Part shown: positions 1 through 7,448 of the stretch, one piece after another
Position numbering within the stretch: position 1 is the stretch's first letter
Layout of the letters: each line of letters starts with the position of its first letter
NCBI GenBank assembly: GCA_964203655.1
Contig: CAXNMJ010000004.1
Span: forward strand, 1 to 64,000
DNA length: 64,000 nucleotides
Source: BACL27 sp947488385
Lineage (GTDB): Bacteria > Actinomycetota > Acidimicrobiia > Acidimicrobiales > Ilumatobacteraceae
Direction: 5' to 3'
Position numbers and translations under genes: made by a program
The notes under the pieces: model-generated
Seen by the model: only the letters and a program-made list of their open reading frames with translations
What the model was told of the DNA's origin: nothing
Databases searched by the model: none

Positions 1-69
1 TTATTGTCACTTCGTTCAGTTACGTATTGCTAAGGTTAATCTTACTACCGATCCGAAGCAGCAGCACCT
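1..69 (+). other. Sequencing adapter and barcode (not genomic)
   Basis: Bases 9-31 match, from memory, the last 23 bases of the Oxford Nanopore ligation adapter top strand (it ends CAGTTACGTATTGCT). Bases 32-39 are AAGGTTAA and 62-69 are CAGCACCT, the two constant flanks of the native barcoding kit. The 22 bases between them (40-61) resemble a 24-base native barcode (my recollection is number 92) with two bases lost. All parts are in the expected order and spacing, so this is untrimmed technical sequence and the genome begins at base 70. The short in-frame tail it adds to the neighbouring SDR is artificial. Confidence 0.95.
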
Positions 70-505
70 GTTTGGTCATCGCATACGGACCAAACGACGG
101 CCCCGGCAGTACACCCGCAATTGATGAAACGATGATCACGCGGCCACTGCCACGCGCTGCCATCTTGGGTAACAATGCTTGAGTAATTGCAAGCGTGCCG
201 AAAACGTTTACTTCGAATAGATGTCGCACTCGTGCCATCGGCACATCGGCCATTGGTCCTGTTTGTCCGGCTCCGGCATTGTTGATCAATACATCAACAT
301 CAAACTTGCTTGCGCCAGAGACGTCGCTCTCAGAAGTTATGTCGAGTTTTTCGACTTGTAATTCAGGTGCATCTGCACGCAAAGCAGAAGCTTGGTCTTC
401 GGTTTCGGTTGTGGCAATAACAGTGTGCCCGCGAGCGGCAAGAGCGATCGCAGTGGCTTTGCCAAAACCCGAACCTGCACCCGTGATTAAAACTTTCTTA
501 CCCAC
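70..505 (-). CDS. Short-chain dehydrogenase/reductase, cut by contig end
   Basis: Classical SDR oxidoreductase using NAD(P)H; substrate not predictable. The start is GTG at 505, with GAGGG five bases upstream. The protein opens with KKVLITGAGSGFG, the TGxxxGxG cofactor loop, followed by NNAGAG and a serine in VSSIAG. The YxxxK catalytic pair appears as YAMTK, and the Lys is the last fully genomic residue. About 145 residues are present of roughly 250 expected; the C-terminus lies beyond the contig end and is not a natural truncation. A longer in-frame reading upstream to 640 runs through the promoter and operator and is rejected. A palindrome at 541-558 overlaps its probable promoter. Confidence 0.85.
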
Positions 506-540
506 TTGACCCTCAAATCTTTGTCTGTTGGCAAAACTAT

Positions 541-558
541 AGTTCGGTAGACCGAACT
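541..558. promoter_or_regulatory. 18-bp palindromic operator upstream of SDR
   Basis: AGTTCGGT-AG-ACCGAACT is a perfect 8+2+8 inverted repeat, the size and symmetry of many TetR-family operators. On the minus strand a TATAGT -10 element (537-542) abuts it, about 30 bases upstream of the SDR GTG, so a bound repressor would block that promoter. No regulator gene is visible nearby; it may lie beyond the contig end. Confidence 0.55.
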
Positions 559-597
559 CTGTCGGCTCGAATATCGCGTGCAGAGTAAGATTTGGGC

Positions 598-633
598 ATG
601 CATATTCTTTGCAAGATCGGTTGTCGAAGATGA
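598..633 (+). CDS. Possible 11-codon leader ORF ahead of the FkbM-like gene
   Basis: ATG at 598 stands six bases after a TAAGAT -10-like element (586-591), the leaderless arrangement repeated across this window. It encodes only 11 codons. Its TGA (631-633) overlaps the ATG at 630 of the next gene as ATGA, so translation could pass directly to that gene. The alternative is that a base is missing here and 598 is the true start of the downstream protein. Nothing in the short peptide suggests its own function. Confidence 0.3.
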   Translation: MHILCKIGCRR

Positions 634-1535
634 TTCGCAAAGTACTGCGAAAGTTTGTTAGTTCATTGCGGTCGCTGGTCTCTTCGCCGCCTCAATCGAT
701 GTTGGTTCAAGAAGTCGTCGAAGAGCTTGTTCGACACACTGATCAGCTCACCGATGTGATTTCGGTGGTGAATCGTAACGAAAAGAGCCTGAGTCGTTTC
801 GGTAAGCAGGTATTTTCGCAATCAGACGAAGACGGCATAACTCTTGAAATCGTTCGTCGTATTTTTGATCAACCTGGCGTTGTCGTTGAGATAGGTGTTG
901 GTGACGGCATCGAGAATAACTCGTTGGTTTTGCTCTCAATGGGCTGGAGGGCAGTTTGGGTCGGCAACGAAGAGTTGGGTTTCGACGAGAGCGAATTTAA
1001 GTCGACTATCTCTTATTCGAAGTCATGGGTAACCAAAGACAATGTTGCTGAGACAGTGAAACAAGGCTGTCGAAGTGTCAACTCTGACATGTCGCTGATC
1101 GACATTCTGATGGTTGACCTAGATGGCAACGACTTTTATGTGACTCAAGCACTACTTGATTGTGGAATTCTGCCGAGTGTGCTCGTTCTTGAATACAACT
1201 CGTATCTGCCGCCACCAATCGACTGGAAGATGGAATACAACGCCGAAAATGTCTGGACGCCACCAAGTCTGAATTACGGCGCTTCGCTTCAGGCGTATGC
1301 AAACCTGCTGAGCAAGCGTGGGTACTTCTTGGTTGCGTGCAATGCCCAAACCGGCAACAACGCATTTTTTGTAAAAAACGAATTTGCTGGCAAGTTTGGC
1401 GATGTCAGTCGCGAAATCGGCGACCTTTACGTCGGTCGCGCCCAGAATGTCTACAACACTCCGCATAACAAAAAGAAGCTCAGTCGAGATTTTGTTGAGT
1501 CTGTGTTGCGCGCAGGAGCTAGTCTCTCAAAATGA
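630..1535 (+). CDS. FkbM-like/class I methyltransferase-fold protein
   Basis: About 301 residues from ATG 630; an in-frame TTG at 609 is an alternative start. The N-terminus is basic, followed by a probable coiled segment. The core has FSQSDEDGI, then VVEIGVGDGIENNS (a glycine-rich SAM-site-like loop), DILMVDLDGNDFYV and VLVLEYNS. This set is typical of FkbM-like proteins often found in polysaccharide or glycan loci. No transmembrane segment is seen. The stop overlaps the next gene's start as ATGA, so the two are co-translated. The substrate is unknown, and a non-catalytic role is possible because the family is poorly characterised. Confidence 0.6.
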   Translation: MIRKVLRKFVSSLRSLVSSPPQSMLVQEVVEELVRHTDQLTDVISVVNRNEKSLSRFGKQVFSQSDEDGITLEIVRRIFDQPGVVVEIGVGDGIENNSLVLLSMGWRAVWVGNEELGFDESEFKSTISYSKSWVTKDNVAETVKQGCRSVNSDMSLIDILMVDLDGNDFYVTQALLDCGILPSVLVLEYNSYLPPPIDWKMEYNAENVWTPPSLNYGASLQAYANLLSKRGYFLVACNAQTGNNAFFVKNEFAGKFGDVSREIGDLYVGRAQNVYNTPHNKKKLSRDFVESVLRAGASLSK

Positions 1536-2589
1536 CTGTTGGGCAAATAATAGGTATTGACGGCCAAGTAACGGCTGTCGAACTTTCAGAGCAGTCTGGC
1601 AAAGCTCAGTGTTTCAAACTCGGTGCTCGAACAAGCAACAGGCTGGAGCCTAAAGCCCGAAGGTTTGTGTCGCGATCAAGTTTGTGTGCCGGTGCGCAAC
1701 GTCGAAGCGTTAATTAAAGATGACCAAGTTGATCTTGCTGAATTCGCCCGACTGGTGTCACAAAATATAGTGATTGATGCGCAACGAAAAGTTGTTGCAC
1801 TCGGCGAGCAAGCCCAAATTCGCGGCACTGAAATGGCGACTCTTGAGGCGCCAGACTTTACGTTGCCCGACATTCACGGTCGGCAAGTTTCTTTCAGCGA
1901 CTACAACAGACGCAAGAGGCTTCTGCTCGCATGGTCATCTTGGTGAGGCTGCCGCTACGAGCTGCCGGTCTGGCAGCAACTCACTAACGAACTTCAAGAC
2001 ACAGGCTTTACGGTGATAGCCGTTGCCCTAGATGCCGATGAAGCAGCGGTTCGCGAGTGGGCGACAAAAGAACCGATGTCAATGCCAATTCTGATCGACA
2101 AATATCACATCGTTGCCGACCTGTACGGCATCGTGAACGTGCCCGCCGCAGTGTGGATCGACGAAGACTCAAAGATTGTTCGCCCCGCAGACAGTATTCC
2201 GGGTAGCGATATGTTTCGTTCGTTTACAAATGTTGACTCAGAGGTGCATCACAATTTGTTGCGCAAGTGGGTTCGCACGGGCGAGCGCGATCTCAACGAT
2301 CAGCAAGTTCGCGAGTTTCAAGTTTCGCCAAATCAAGATCTGCAGTTGGCGCGTCTACACCGCCGCATCGCAATTGCTTTGCGCGAAAGTGGCACAGACG
2401 CTAACTGGTGTAACCGAGCATCTCGCTCGAGCCGAAGAGCTCGCGCCATTTGATTGGACAATTCGCCGAGGCAATATGCCACTCGCGGGTGTCGACCCGT
2501 TTGGTGATGAGTTTTTTAAATTTGTGGGTCAGTGGTCGCAAGCTGGTCGACCGGGTTTCAAACTCGGCACTGGCCGAACCGATATCTAG
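1532..2589 (+). CDS. TlpA/redoxin-like probable selenoprotein (UxC motif); two frame breaks
   Basis: Thioredoxin-fold protein whose redox motif reads SSW-[TGA]-GCRYELP, where relatives have Cys at the first position. The TGA (1944-1946) is in frame and followed by a SECIS-like hairpin, so it is read as selenocysteine 138 paired with Cys140. The N-terminal part contains GLCRDQVCVPVR (two Cys) and then APDFTLPDIHGR, the usual redoxin entry. Downstream are VNVPAAVWID and a C-terminal part with LARAEELAPFDW resembling a TPR helix. Two extra bases, near 1622-1623 (GG) and 2403-2404 (AA), break the frame; without them the product is 351 residues. The start overlaps the FkbM-like stop as ATGA. The alternative is a pseudogene, but similarity holds on both sides of the TGA. 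Confidence 0.75.
1944..1977 (+). promoter_or_regulatory. UGA codon and bacterial SECIS-like hairpin
   Basis: After the UGA at 1944-1946 come 14 bases, then the stem GCTGCC (1961-1966), loop GGTCT (1967-1971) and GGCAGC (1972-1977), six perfect pairs. The loop is the same GGUCU as in the E. coli fdhF SECIS, and it starts 21 bases after the UGA, within the spacing known for bacterial SECIS elements. A second GCTGCC copy (1948-1953) could compete for pairing. The bulged U found in the E. coli stem is absent. Confidence 0.7.
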
Positions 2590-2596
2590 TTAACAG

Positions 2597-2914
2597 TTAA
2601 TTCTTGCGAAACTCGATTTTGTCGCCGTTGACTCGCGTTTCGTAAACAGTCGTTGCAACTCGCACAGGCGAAGCCACAGGCTCGCCAGTCAATGCATTAA
2701 ATCTGCCGTTGTGCTTCGGACATTCAATAGTTGTGCCGTCGACAAAACCCTCGGCTAAGTGTGCTTTGCCGTGAGTGCAGAGCCCGTCGAGCACACTGCA
2801 ACGACCATCGCTGAGTTTGATTACTGCATACGTTGCATCTGCAACATCGCAACGCACCACATCATTTGCGGCAACAGACGCAAAGTCGCAGGCAACTATC
2901 CACTCGTCACTCAC
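2597..2914 (-). CDS. Rieske [2Fe-2S] ferredoxin (MocE-like)
   Basis: A 105-residue Rieske ferredoxin. The cluster ligands are visible as CTHGKAHL (Cys-x-His) and, about 16 residues later, ECPKHNGRF (Cys-x2-His). There is no signal peptide, so it is a cytoplasmic electron carrier. It lies 5 bases after the desaturase-like gene in the same direction, a pair resembling mocE/mocD of rhizopine catabolism, where the ferredoxin feeds electrons to the diiron membrane enzyme. No dedicated ferredoxin reductase is nearby. Confidence 0.88.
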   Translation of the reverse strand: MSDEWIVACDFASVAANDVVRCDVADATYAVIKLSDGRCSVLDGLCTHGKAHLAEGFVDGTTIECPKHNGRFNALTGEPVASPVRVATTVYETRVNGDKIEFRKN

Positions 2915-2919
2915 AGCGA

Positions 2920-3945
2920 TCAGGCTGCAGTTTGTGGAAGTTTGTGTTCGATGAAAAAACCTTCGTCTTTTGCCTGACGTCGCAACGCGTAAACAACCTC
3001 ACGCAATGCCGAAAATGTGCTCGGGTGCGGCGCTGGAAGTTGATCTTTGATTGCATGGTGCAAGTTCTTCAGTTGATGAAATGGCACAGATGGATAAATG
3101 TGGTGCTCAATGTGGTAGTTCATGTTCCAATAAATCCATCGATTGAGAGGACCCATATAGACGGTGCGGGTATTGAGTCGATGGTCGGTGGTGTTCTCAG
3201 CAAGACCTGCATGTTGAGTTACGCCGAGTACAACTACAAACCAGTGACCATAGATGCTTGGTAAGCCGATGAACATCAGCGGTTCAAAACTCTTAATCTG
3301 CCAACTCACAACAACTGTTGCAATCAGAATTGACAAATAAACCCGTGATGCCCATCTTGAGATTCGGTAAGTCTCTGCAGGTTGAAAGTCTTTTTGGTTA
3401 TCGGTCATTTTGCCGAACGCATTTTGCATCCACTGCTTCAATTCGGCAGGGAAAGCACCGAAACTTACGAGTTCAAGCAAATATTTATAGAACGGCACAT
3501 TGCGCTTGAAAGCGATTTCGGCGTCGCGGCCGATAATGATCGTGTCAGAGTGGTGACGAGCGTGGCTCCAGCGCCATGTTTCTGGTTCGCGAAAAACCAT
3601 GAACGAAGCAATGTAGTAAATGACATCGTTCATCCACTTCGTGCGAAAGGCTGTGCGATGACCCGTCTCATGCCAACGAGAGTCGCTCATTGAGCCATAC
3701 AGCACGCCGTAGACGGCGAACGCTGGCACTGCCCACCAAGTGCCCCAACTGCGATGGGCGAGATAGCCAAAGACTCCCAGTGCGACGAACCATGATGCAA
3801 CGTGCAACGCAGCGAGACCGTTGCTGCGCGCCATAAATTTTTTCATCAACTCGCGATCGACTTTTGGCTTGTACCAATCGGCGTCGACCAGTCCGTTCAC
3901 TTCGGCAATTTTTGCTTCAGGACCACCAACTGTGTAATCGCGCAT
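2920..3945 (-). CDS. Membrane fatty-acid-desaturase-like diiron oxygenase (MocD-like)
   Basis: A 341-residue integral membrane protein with the three histidine boxes of the desaturase/hydroxylase superfamily: HETGH (about residue 92), HARHH (about 127) and HIEHH (about 278), plus an extra His in QHAG. Hydrophobic segments surround residues 48-85 and 200-245. It probably inserts oxygen or removes hydrogen using electrons from the adjacent Rieske ferredoxin. It follows the methyltransferase by 53 bases at the 3' end of the carnitine gene run, so shared transcription is possible but unproven. The substrate may be a fatty acyl chain or, as for MocD, a small polar methylated compound. Confidence 0.8.
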   Translation of the reverse strand: MRDYTVGGPEAKIAEVNGLVDADWYKPKVDRELMKKFMARSNGLAALHVASWFVALGVFGYLAHRSWGTWWAVPAFAVYGVLYGSMSDSRWHETGHRTAFRTKWMNDVIYYIASFMVFREPETWRWSHARHHSDTIIIGRDAEIAFKRNVPFYKYLLELVSFGAFPAELKQWMQNAFGKMTDNQKDFQPAETYRISRWASRVYLSILIATVVVSWQIKSFEPLMFIGLPSIYGHWFVVVLGVTQHAGLAENTTDHRLNTRTVYMGPLNRWIYWNMNYHIEHHIYPSVPFHQLKNLHHAIKDQLPAPHPSTFSALREVVYALRRQAKDEGFFIEHKLPQTAA

Positions 3946-3998
3946 TTGAAAATAATATCCCAGAGATCAGGCTCTGCCGAGGTGGTGCGAACGTCGCG

Positions 3999-4640
3999 TT
4001 AGTTCAGGCGTTTAAACATTGCAATCTTGGCTAGATCGCCTGCGTGGGGGCTGTTTGGCCCGTAAATCTGAGCCTCAATGAGTTCAGGCTTCGAGATCGT
4101 TTCTGAATCGGTGGCGGTTTCGAGCGCAGATGCGAAACCCTGTGACGAAAAATGCTCGGCGTTGATGCCGACAACAAACCAGCCACCAGGGTGCACCAAG
4201 TCGAACAGTGAAACCAACGTCTCGCAACCCAGATGCCCGTGAGTGAAAGTCCCGGCGCTGATCATCGCGTCGTATTCACGTTTGTGTACGCCGGTGGTTA
4301 GATCTACTTCGAACAAGTTGCGATAAACAGGGGAGCCATCAATGCGTTTCAGTTGCGCGGCGCGGGTCAGCATCTCGGGTGAGATGTCAAAGCCGTCTAT
4401 CTCTAAGTTGTCATTCAGACTTGCGAGATAACTGCCGACAGCGCCCGTTCCACACCCGATGTCAGCTACCGAAACAACTTGCTCAGTCGCTAGTCGTTCA
4501 TGAAAGTAGGTGGCAATAGTTCTCGGGTAGATGTAATCGTTCGCCTTGATGAAAGTTTCGTCGTAGGTTTCGGCCCACGCTGCATAAAGTTTGCGACTGT
4601 CCTGCGGAGTTTTAACTGCGTAGGCGTCGTTTAAATCCAA
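3999..4640 (-). CDS. Class I SAM-dependent methyltransferase
   Basis: About 213 residues from a TTG start at 4640, one base after the caiD stop codon. A longer frame continues upstream but lies entirely inside caiD and is implausible. The protein begins DLNDAYAVKTPQD, then YAAWAETYDETF, the SAM-binding loop VADIGCGTGAVGSYL, the acidic FDISPEML and PGGWFVVGI, resembling WBSCR27-type methyltransferases. It is probably translated together with caiD. Its role beside carnitine genes is unknown; a small-molecule substrate is an inference. Confidence 0.75.
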   Translation of the reverse strand: MDLNDAYAVKTPQDSRKLYAAWAETYDETFIKANDYIYPRTIATYFHERLATEQVVSVADIGCGTGAVGSYLASLNDNLEIDGFDISPEMLTRAAQLKRIDGSPVYRNLFEVDLTTGVHKREYDAMISAGTFTHGHLGCETLVSLFDLVHPGGWFVVGINAEHFSSQGFASALETATDSETISKPELIEAQIYGPNSPHAGDLAKIAMFKRLN

Positions 4641-4641
4641 A

Positions 4642-5412
4642 TTATTTGCCCTGCCACTTTGGTGAGCGTTTCTCTGCGTATGCATCGGCGCCTTCTTTGG
4701 CGTCTTGCGAGTTGATCGCCGCTCGATATGTTTCGTTGCTGCGCAACACCTGCATTGCGTCATCAGTTGAGACATCTTCAAGGTCGCGCACCAACTCAAG
4801 AACCGCTGCAACGCTCAGCGGTGCGGCTGCGCAAATTTTTGTGGCGAGTTCTCTGGCTGCAACCATTAAGTTTTCAGTGCTAGTCACTTGGTTGACAATT
4901 CCCCAAGATTGTGCTTCTGTTGCCGACATTCTTCGACCTGAGATCAACATTTCGCGGGCGATATTCGGTGGCACAATCTTTGGTAGCCGAATAGTCGCAT
5001 TATCTGCGATCAATCCAAGATTTGCCTCAGGCAAGAAAAACTCGGCGTGCTCAGCAGCAACAATCAGGTCGGCTGCAAGCGCGATCTCAAACCCGCCACC
5101 AACTGCCATTCCGTTTACGGCGACGATGACTGGCTTTGGTCGATACTTCAGTTCACAAATGCCACCGAAGCCGCCGACTCCGTAATCAGATTCAAAGGCT
5201 TCGCCTTCGCTGGCCGCGGTTAGATCCCAGCCTGCTGAGAAAAATCTCGTACCGGCGCCAGTCAAGATCGCGACACGCAGTTGAGGATCTTTCATAAATG
5301 ATTCGAAGACTGCGCTCATTTCGCGGCTTGTTGCGGCGTCAATCGCGTTTGCTTTGGGTCGATTAATAGTGACTTCTAAAATTTCACCATTTCTGACAAC
5401 TTCAATGCTCAT
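4642..5412 (-). CDS. caiD: Crotonobetainyl-CoA hydratase (CaiD-like)
   Basis: A 256-residue crotonase that would hydrate crotonobetainyl-CoA to L-carnitinyl-CoA. The N-terminal pattern RNGEILEVTINRPKANAIDA, then FFSAGWDL, AVGGGFE, SGRRM and WGIVNQV closely follows E. coli CaiD as I recall it, including the ending AEKRSPKWQGK. The oxyanion-hole segments are SAGWDL and GGGFE. Its start overlaps the upstream CoA ligase stop as ATGA, showing tight coupling in the operon. Position beside carnitine dehydrogenase and the 3-dehydrocarnitine cleavage enzyme strengthens this over a generic enoyl-CoA hydratase. Confidence 0.85.
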   Translation of the reverse strand: MSIEVVRNGEILEVTINRPKANAIDAATSREMSAVFESFMKDPQLRVAILTGAGTRFFSAGWDLTAASEGEAFESDYGVGGFGGICELKYRPKPVIVAVNGMAVGGGFEIALAADLIVAAEHAEFFLPEANLGLIADNATIRLPKIVPPNIAREMLISGRRMSATEAQSWGIVNQVTSTENLMVAARELATKICAAAPLSVAAVLELVRDLEDVSTDDAMQVLRSNETYRAAINSQDAKEGADAYAEKRSPKWQGK

Positions 5413-7448
5413 TTCGACTCGGCGATCATCAGCGCATCTACAGCCACGGCAGAAGTTTTTGTTACGAGCACAGGATTCAATTCAACCTCGACAAGACCCT
5501 CGTTCAGCGTCATGGCAATCACCTTTTGCGTTAAAGCAACTAGGGCATCTAGATCGCCGGCAGGTTTGCCGCGGTAGCCATTCAGTAGTGGTGCGGTTCG
5601 CAGACTCAGAATCGCATTTCGAATTTCAGTGTCTGTTGCTGGGGCGAGCAAACATACGGTGTCGCGCCACAATTCTGTGTAAATGCCGCCGGCGCCAAGA
5701 GTTATCAGCCAACCGACAGGTGCATCGCGACGCACGCTCACCAGAACTTCGGCGACCACATCGGTGATTGTTTGCTCAACCAAAAAGTCGGTTACTTCTT
5801 TGGGCATTGACTGAATCGCAAGCGTCAATTCGTCTTGACTTTTGATTCCAACTCGCACGGCACCAGATTCGCTCTTGTGGGCGAGTCCTAGACCTTTAAG
5901 AGTTACAGGAAAGCCAATCTTCTGTGCAGAGGCTGCAATATCTTGGCGACTGCATTGCGCACCATTCGGTACAGACACACCATTTTGACGCAACAAATTT
6001 TTTGCATCTGATTCGTTGATCAATTTTGTTTTGTTGGGCATCGAGACTGGTGCCGGTAGTTCGCCAGGCAAGTGCGCGCCGAGCCATGCTGCTGCATCAA
6101 GTGCTGTCAATGATTCTTGCAAGCCCTGCAACACAACAAGCTTTGCCTCGTTGGCAGCCGCACGAACGCCTGGAGTCACGCACTCGGGCAATGTTGCCAC
6201 AACTACGCCGCGTCTATTTGTTGTGCGGGCAGCGTCACCCAAAGACTGAGCGGCGACTGCCCACGAATCTGATTGTTGATCAGGTCGCGGAGGCGTATCC
6301 AAAATTAAAAGTGTTGCATCTTGTGGGCCGTTCATCACTTGGGTGAACGTGTTGGCGGTAGCAGTTCGGTCGCCCCACATGAACGTGTGATAGTCGAACG
6401 GATTTCCGACTGTCACCAATTCGGTGAGAGTCGAATTGATTCGCTGATGATGCTCGGCGCTAAACGGATCAAAACGTAAAGAAGTTTTCTCGCTCAAGTC
6501 GGCAACCAACGAAGCCTCGCCACCAGAGCATGAAAGCGAAACAAGTTTGTTGCCGGTCAGCGCGCCACCCTGATTTAAAAGTTTCAAAGTTTCAACTAAT
6601 TCGGCTGGTGTATTAACCATCGCGACTCCGCAACGAGCAAAGAGTGCTTCGTATGCACGTCGTCTTCCGGCGAGCGAAGCCGTATGCGAAGCCGCAATCA
6701 ATGCACCGGCTTCACTGCGTCCAGTTTGAAGAGCAACGATTCGCAGGTTTCGCTGTGCCGCATAGTGGGCGAGTCGAGCGAATCTAACTGGGTCAACGAT
6801 TGCTTCGATAAACAAGCCGATCGAAGTGACGCGACTGTCATTGATGAAAACTTCAAGACAATCTTCGACACCAGCAACTGCTTGATTGCCAACAGTCACC
6901 ATGTAGGCGAGATTCAATTCGCGCTGTTGCAAAGTCAGGTTCAAACCAACATTGCCGCTTTGACTGACGATTGCCGAGCCAGAAGTTTCTGGTTTACAAC
7001 CATGTTGATCGGGCCACAAGGCGACGCCGTCTAAAGCGTTGATGTAGCCGTAGCAGTTTGGTCCGAGCAGTGGCATCTCGCCAGCCGCCATGATCAGTTG
7101 CTGTTGCAATGCGTTGCCGTCGACCCCAGACTGCAGACCTGACTCGGCAAAACCCGAGGCGTAACAAACCGCGCCACCCGTGCCGATTTTTGAAAGTTGT
7201 GCAACAACATCAATAGTTGCATGACGATTTACTGCGATGAACGCAACGTCTGGGGCGTGTGGAAGGTCGGCCACAGACTTGAAACATCGCACGCCAGCAA
7301 TCGACTCTCGCGTCGGATGAATCGGCCATAGTTCACCTGCGAATCCGAGCTTTTGGCATTGTTCGATAACACTCTGTGCCGGACTCGTGCCGAAAAGTGC
7401 GACTGAACGTGGATTCAGTGTGCGCGAAAGCAGTCGATCAGCCACCAT
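5409..7448 (-). CDS. ADP-forming acyl-CoA ligase, probable gamma-butyrobetaine/carnitine CoA ligase
   Basis: About 679 residues from ATG 7448, which overlaps the end of the acyl-CoA dehydrogenase gene by 11 bases. The order is CoA-binding domain (SVALFGTSP; VSQSGNVGLN), a central ligase domain with SHTASLAG carrying the likely phospho-histidine and CSGGEASL, then a C-terminal ATP-grasp domain (NGVSVPNG, FPVTLKGLG, HKSESGAV). This matches single-chain NDP-forming acetyl/acyl-CoA synthetases. In this operon it could activate gamma-butyrobetaine, crotonobetaine or carnitine to the CoA ester, the job of CaiC-type AMP ligases elsewhere. The substrate is inferred from context only. Confidence 0.8.
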   Translation of the reverse strand: MVADRLLSRTLNPRSVALFGTSPAQSVIEQCQKLGFAGELWPIHPTRESIAGVRCFKSVADLPHAPDVAFIAVNRHATIDVVAQLSKIGTGGAVCYASGFAESGLQSGVDGNALQQQLIMAAGEMPLLGPNCYGYINALDGVALWPDQHGCKPETSGSAIVSQSGNVGLNLTLQQRELNLAYMVTVGNQAVAGVEDCLEVFINDSRVTSIGLFIEAIVDPVRFARLAHYAAQRNLRIVALQTGRSEAGALIAASHTASLAGRRRAYEALFARCGVAMVNTPAELVETLKLLNQGGALTGNKLVSLSCSGGEASLVADLSEKTSLRFDPFSAEHHQRINSTLTELVTVGNPFDYHTFMWGDRTATANTFTQVMNGPQDATLLILDTPPRPDQQSDSWAVAAQSLGDAARTTNRRGVVVATLPECVTPGVRAAANEAKLVVLQGLQESLTALDAAAWLGAHLPGELPAPVSMPNKTKLINESDAKNLLRQNGVSVPNGAQCSRQDIAASAQKIGFPVTLKGLGLAHKSESGAVRVGIKSQDELTLAIQSMPKEVTDFLVEQTITDVVAEVLVSVRRDAPVGWLITLGAGGIYTELWRDTVCLLAPATDTEIRNAILSLRTAPLLNGYRGKPAGDLDALVALTQKVIAMTLNEGLVEVELNPVLVTKTSAVAVDALMIAESK

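Noticed and set aside
20..69. C-terminal tail of the SDR after YAMTK as a natural truncated protein end
   Set aside because: These codons are adapter, barcode and flank sequence, not genome.
506..640. 45-residue N-terminal extension of the SDR
   Set aside because: It runs through the palindrome and promoter, has no family similarity, and GTG 505 has a good ribosome-binding site.
1944..1946. TGA in the redoxin as an ordinary nonsense mutation
   Set aside because: It lies exactly at the redox cysteine, similarity continues beyond it, and a SECIS-like hairpin follows. Kept as probable Sec, pending read verification.
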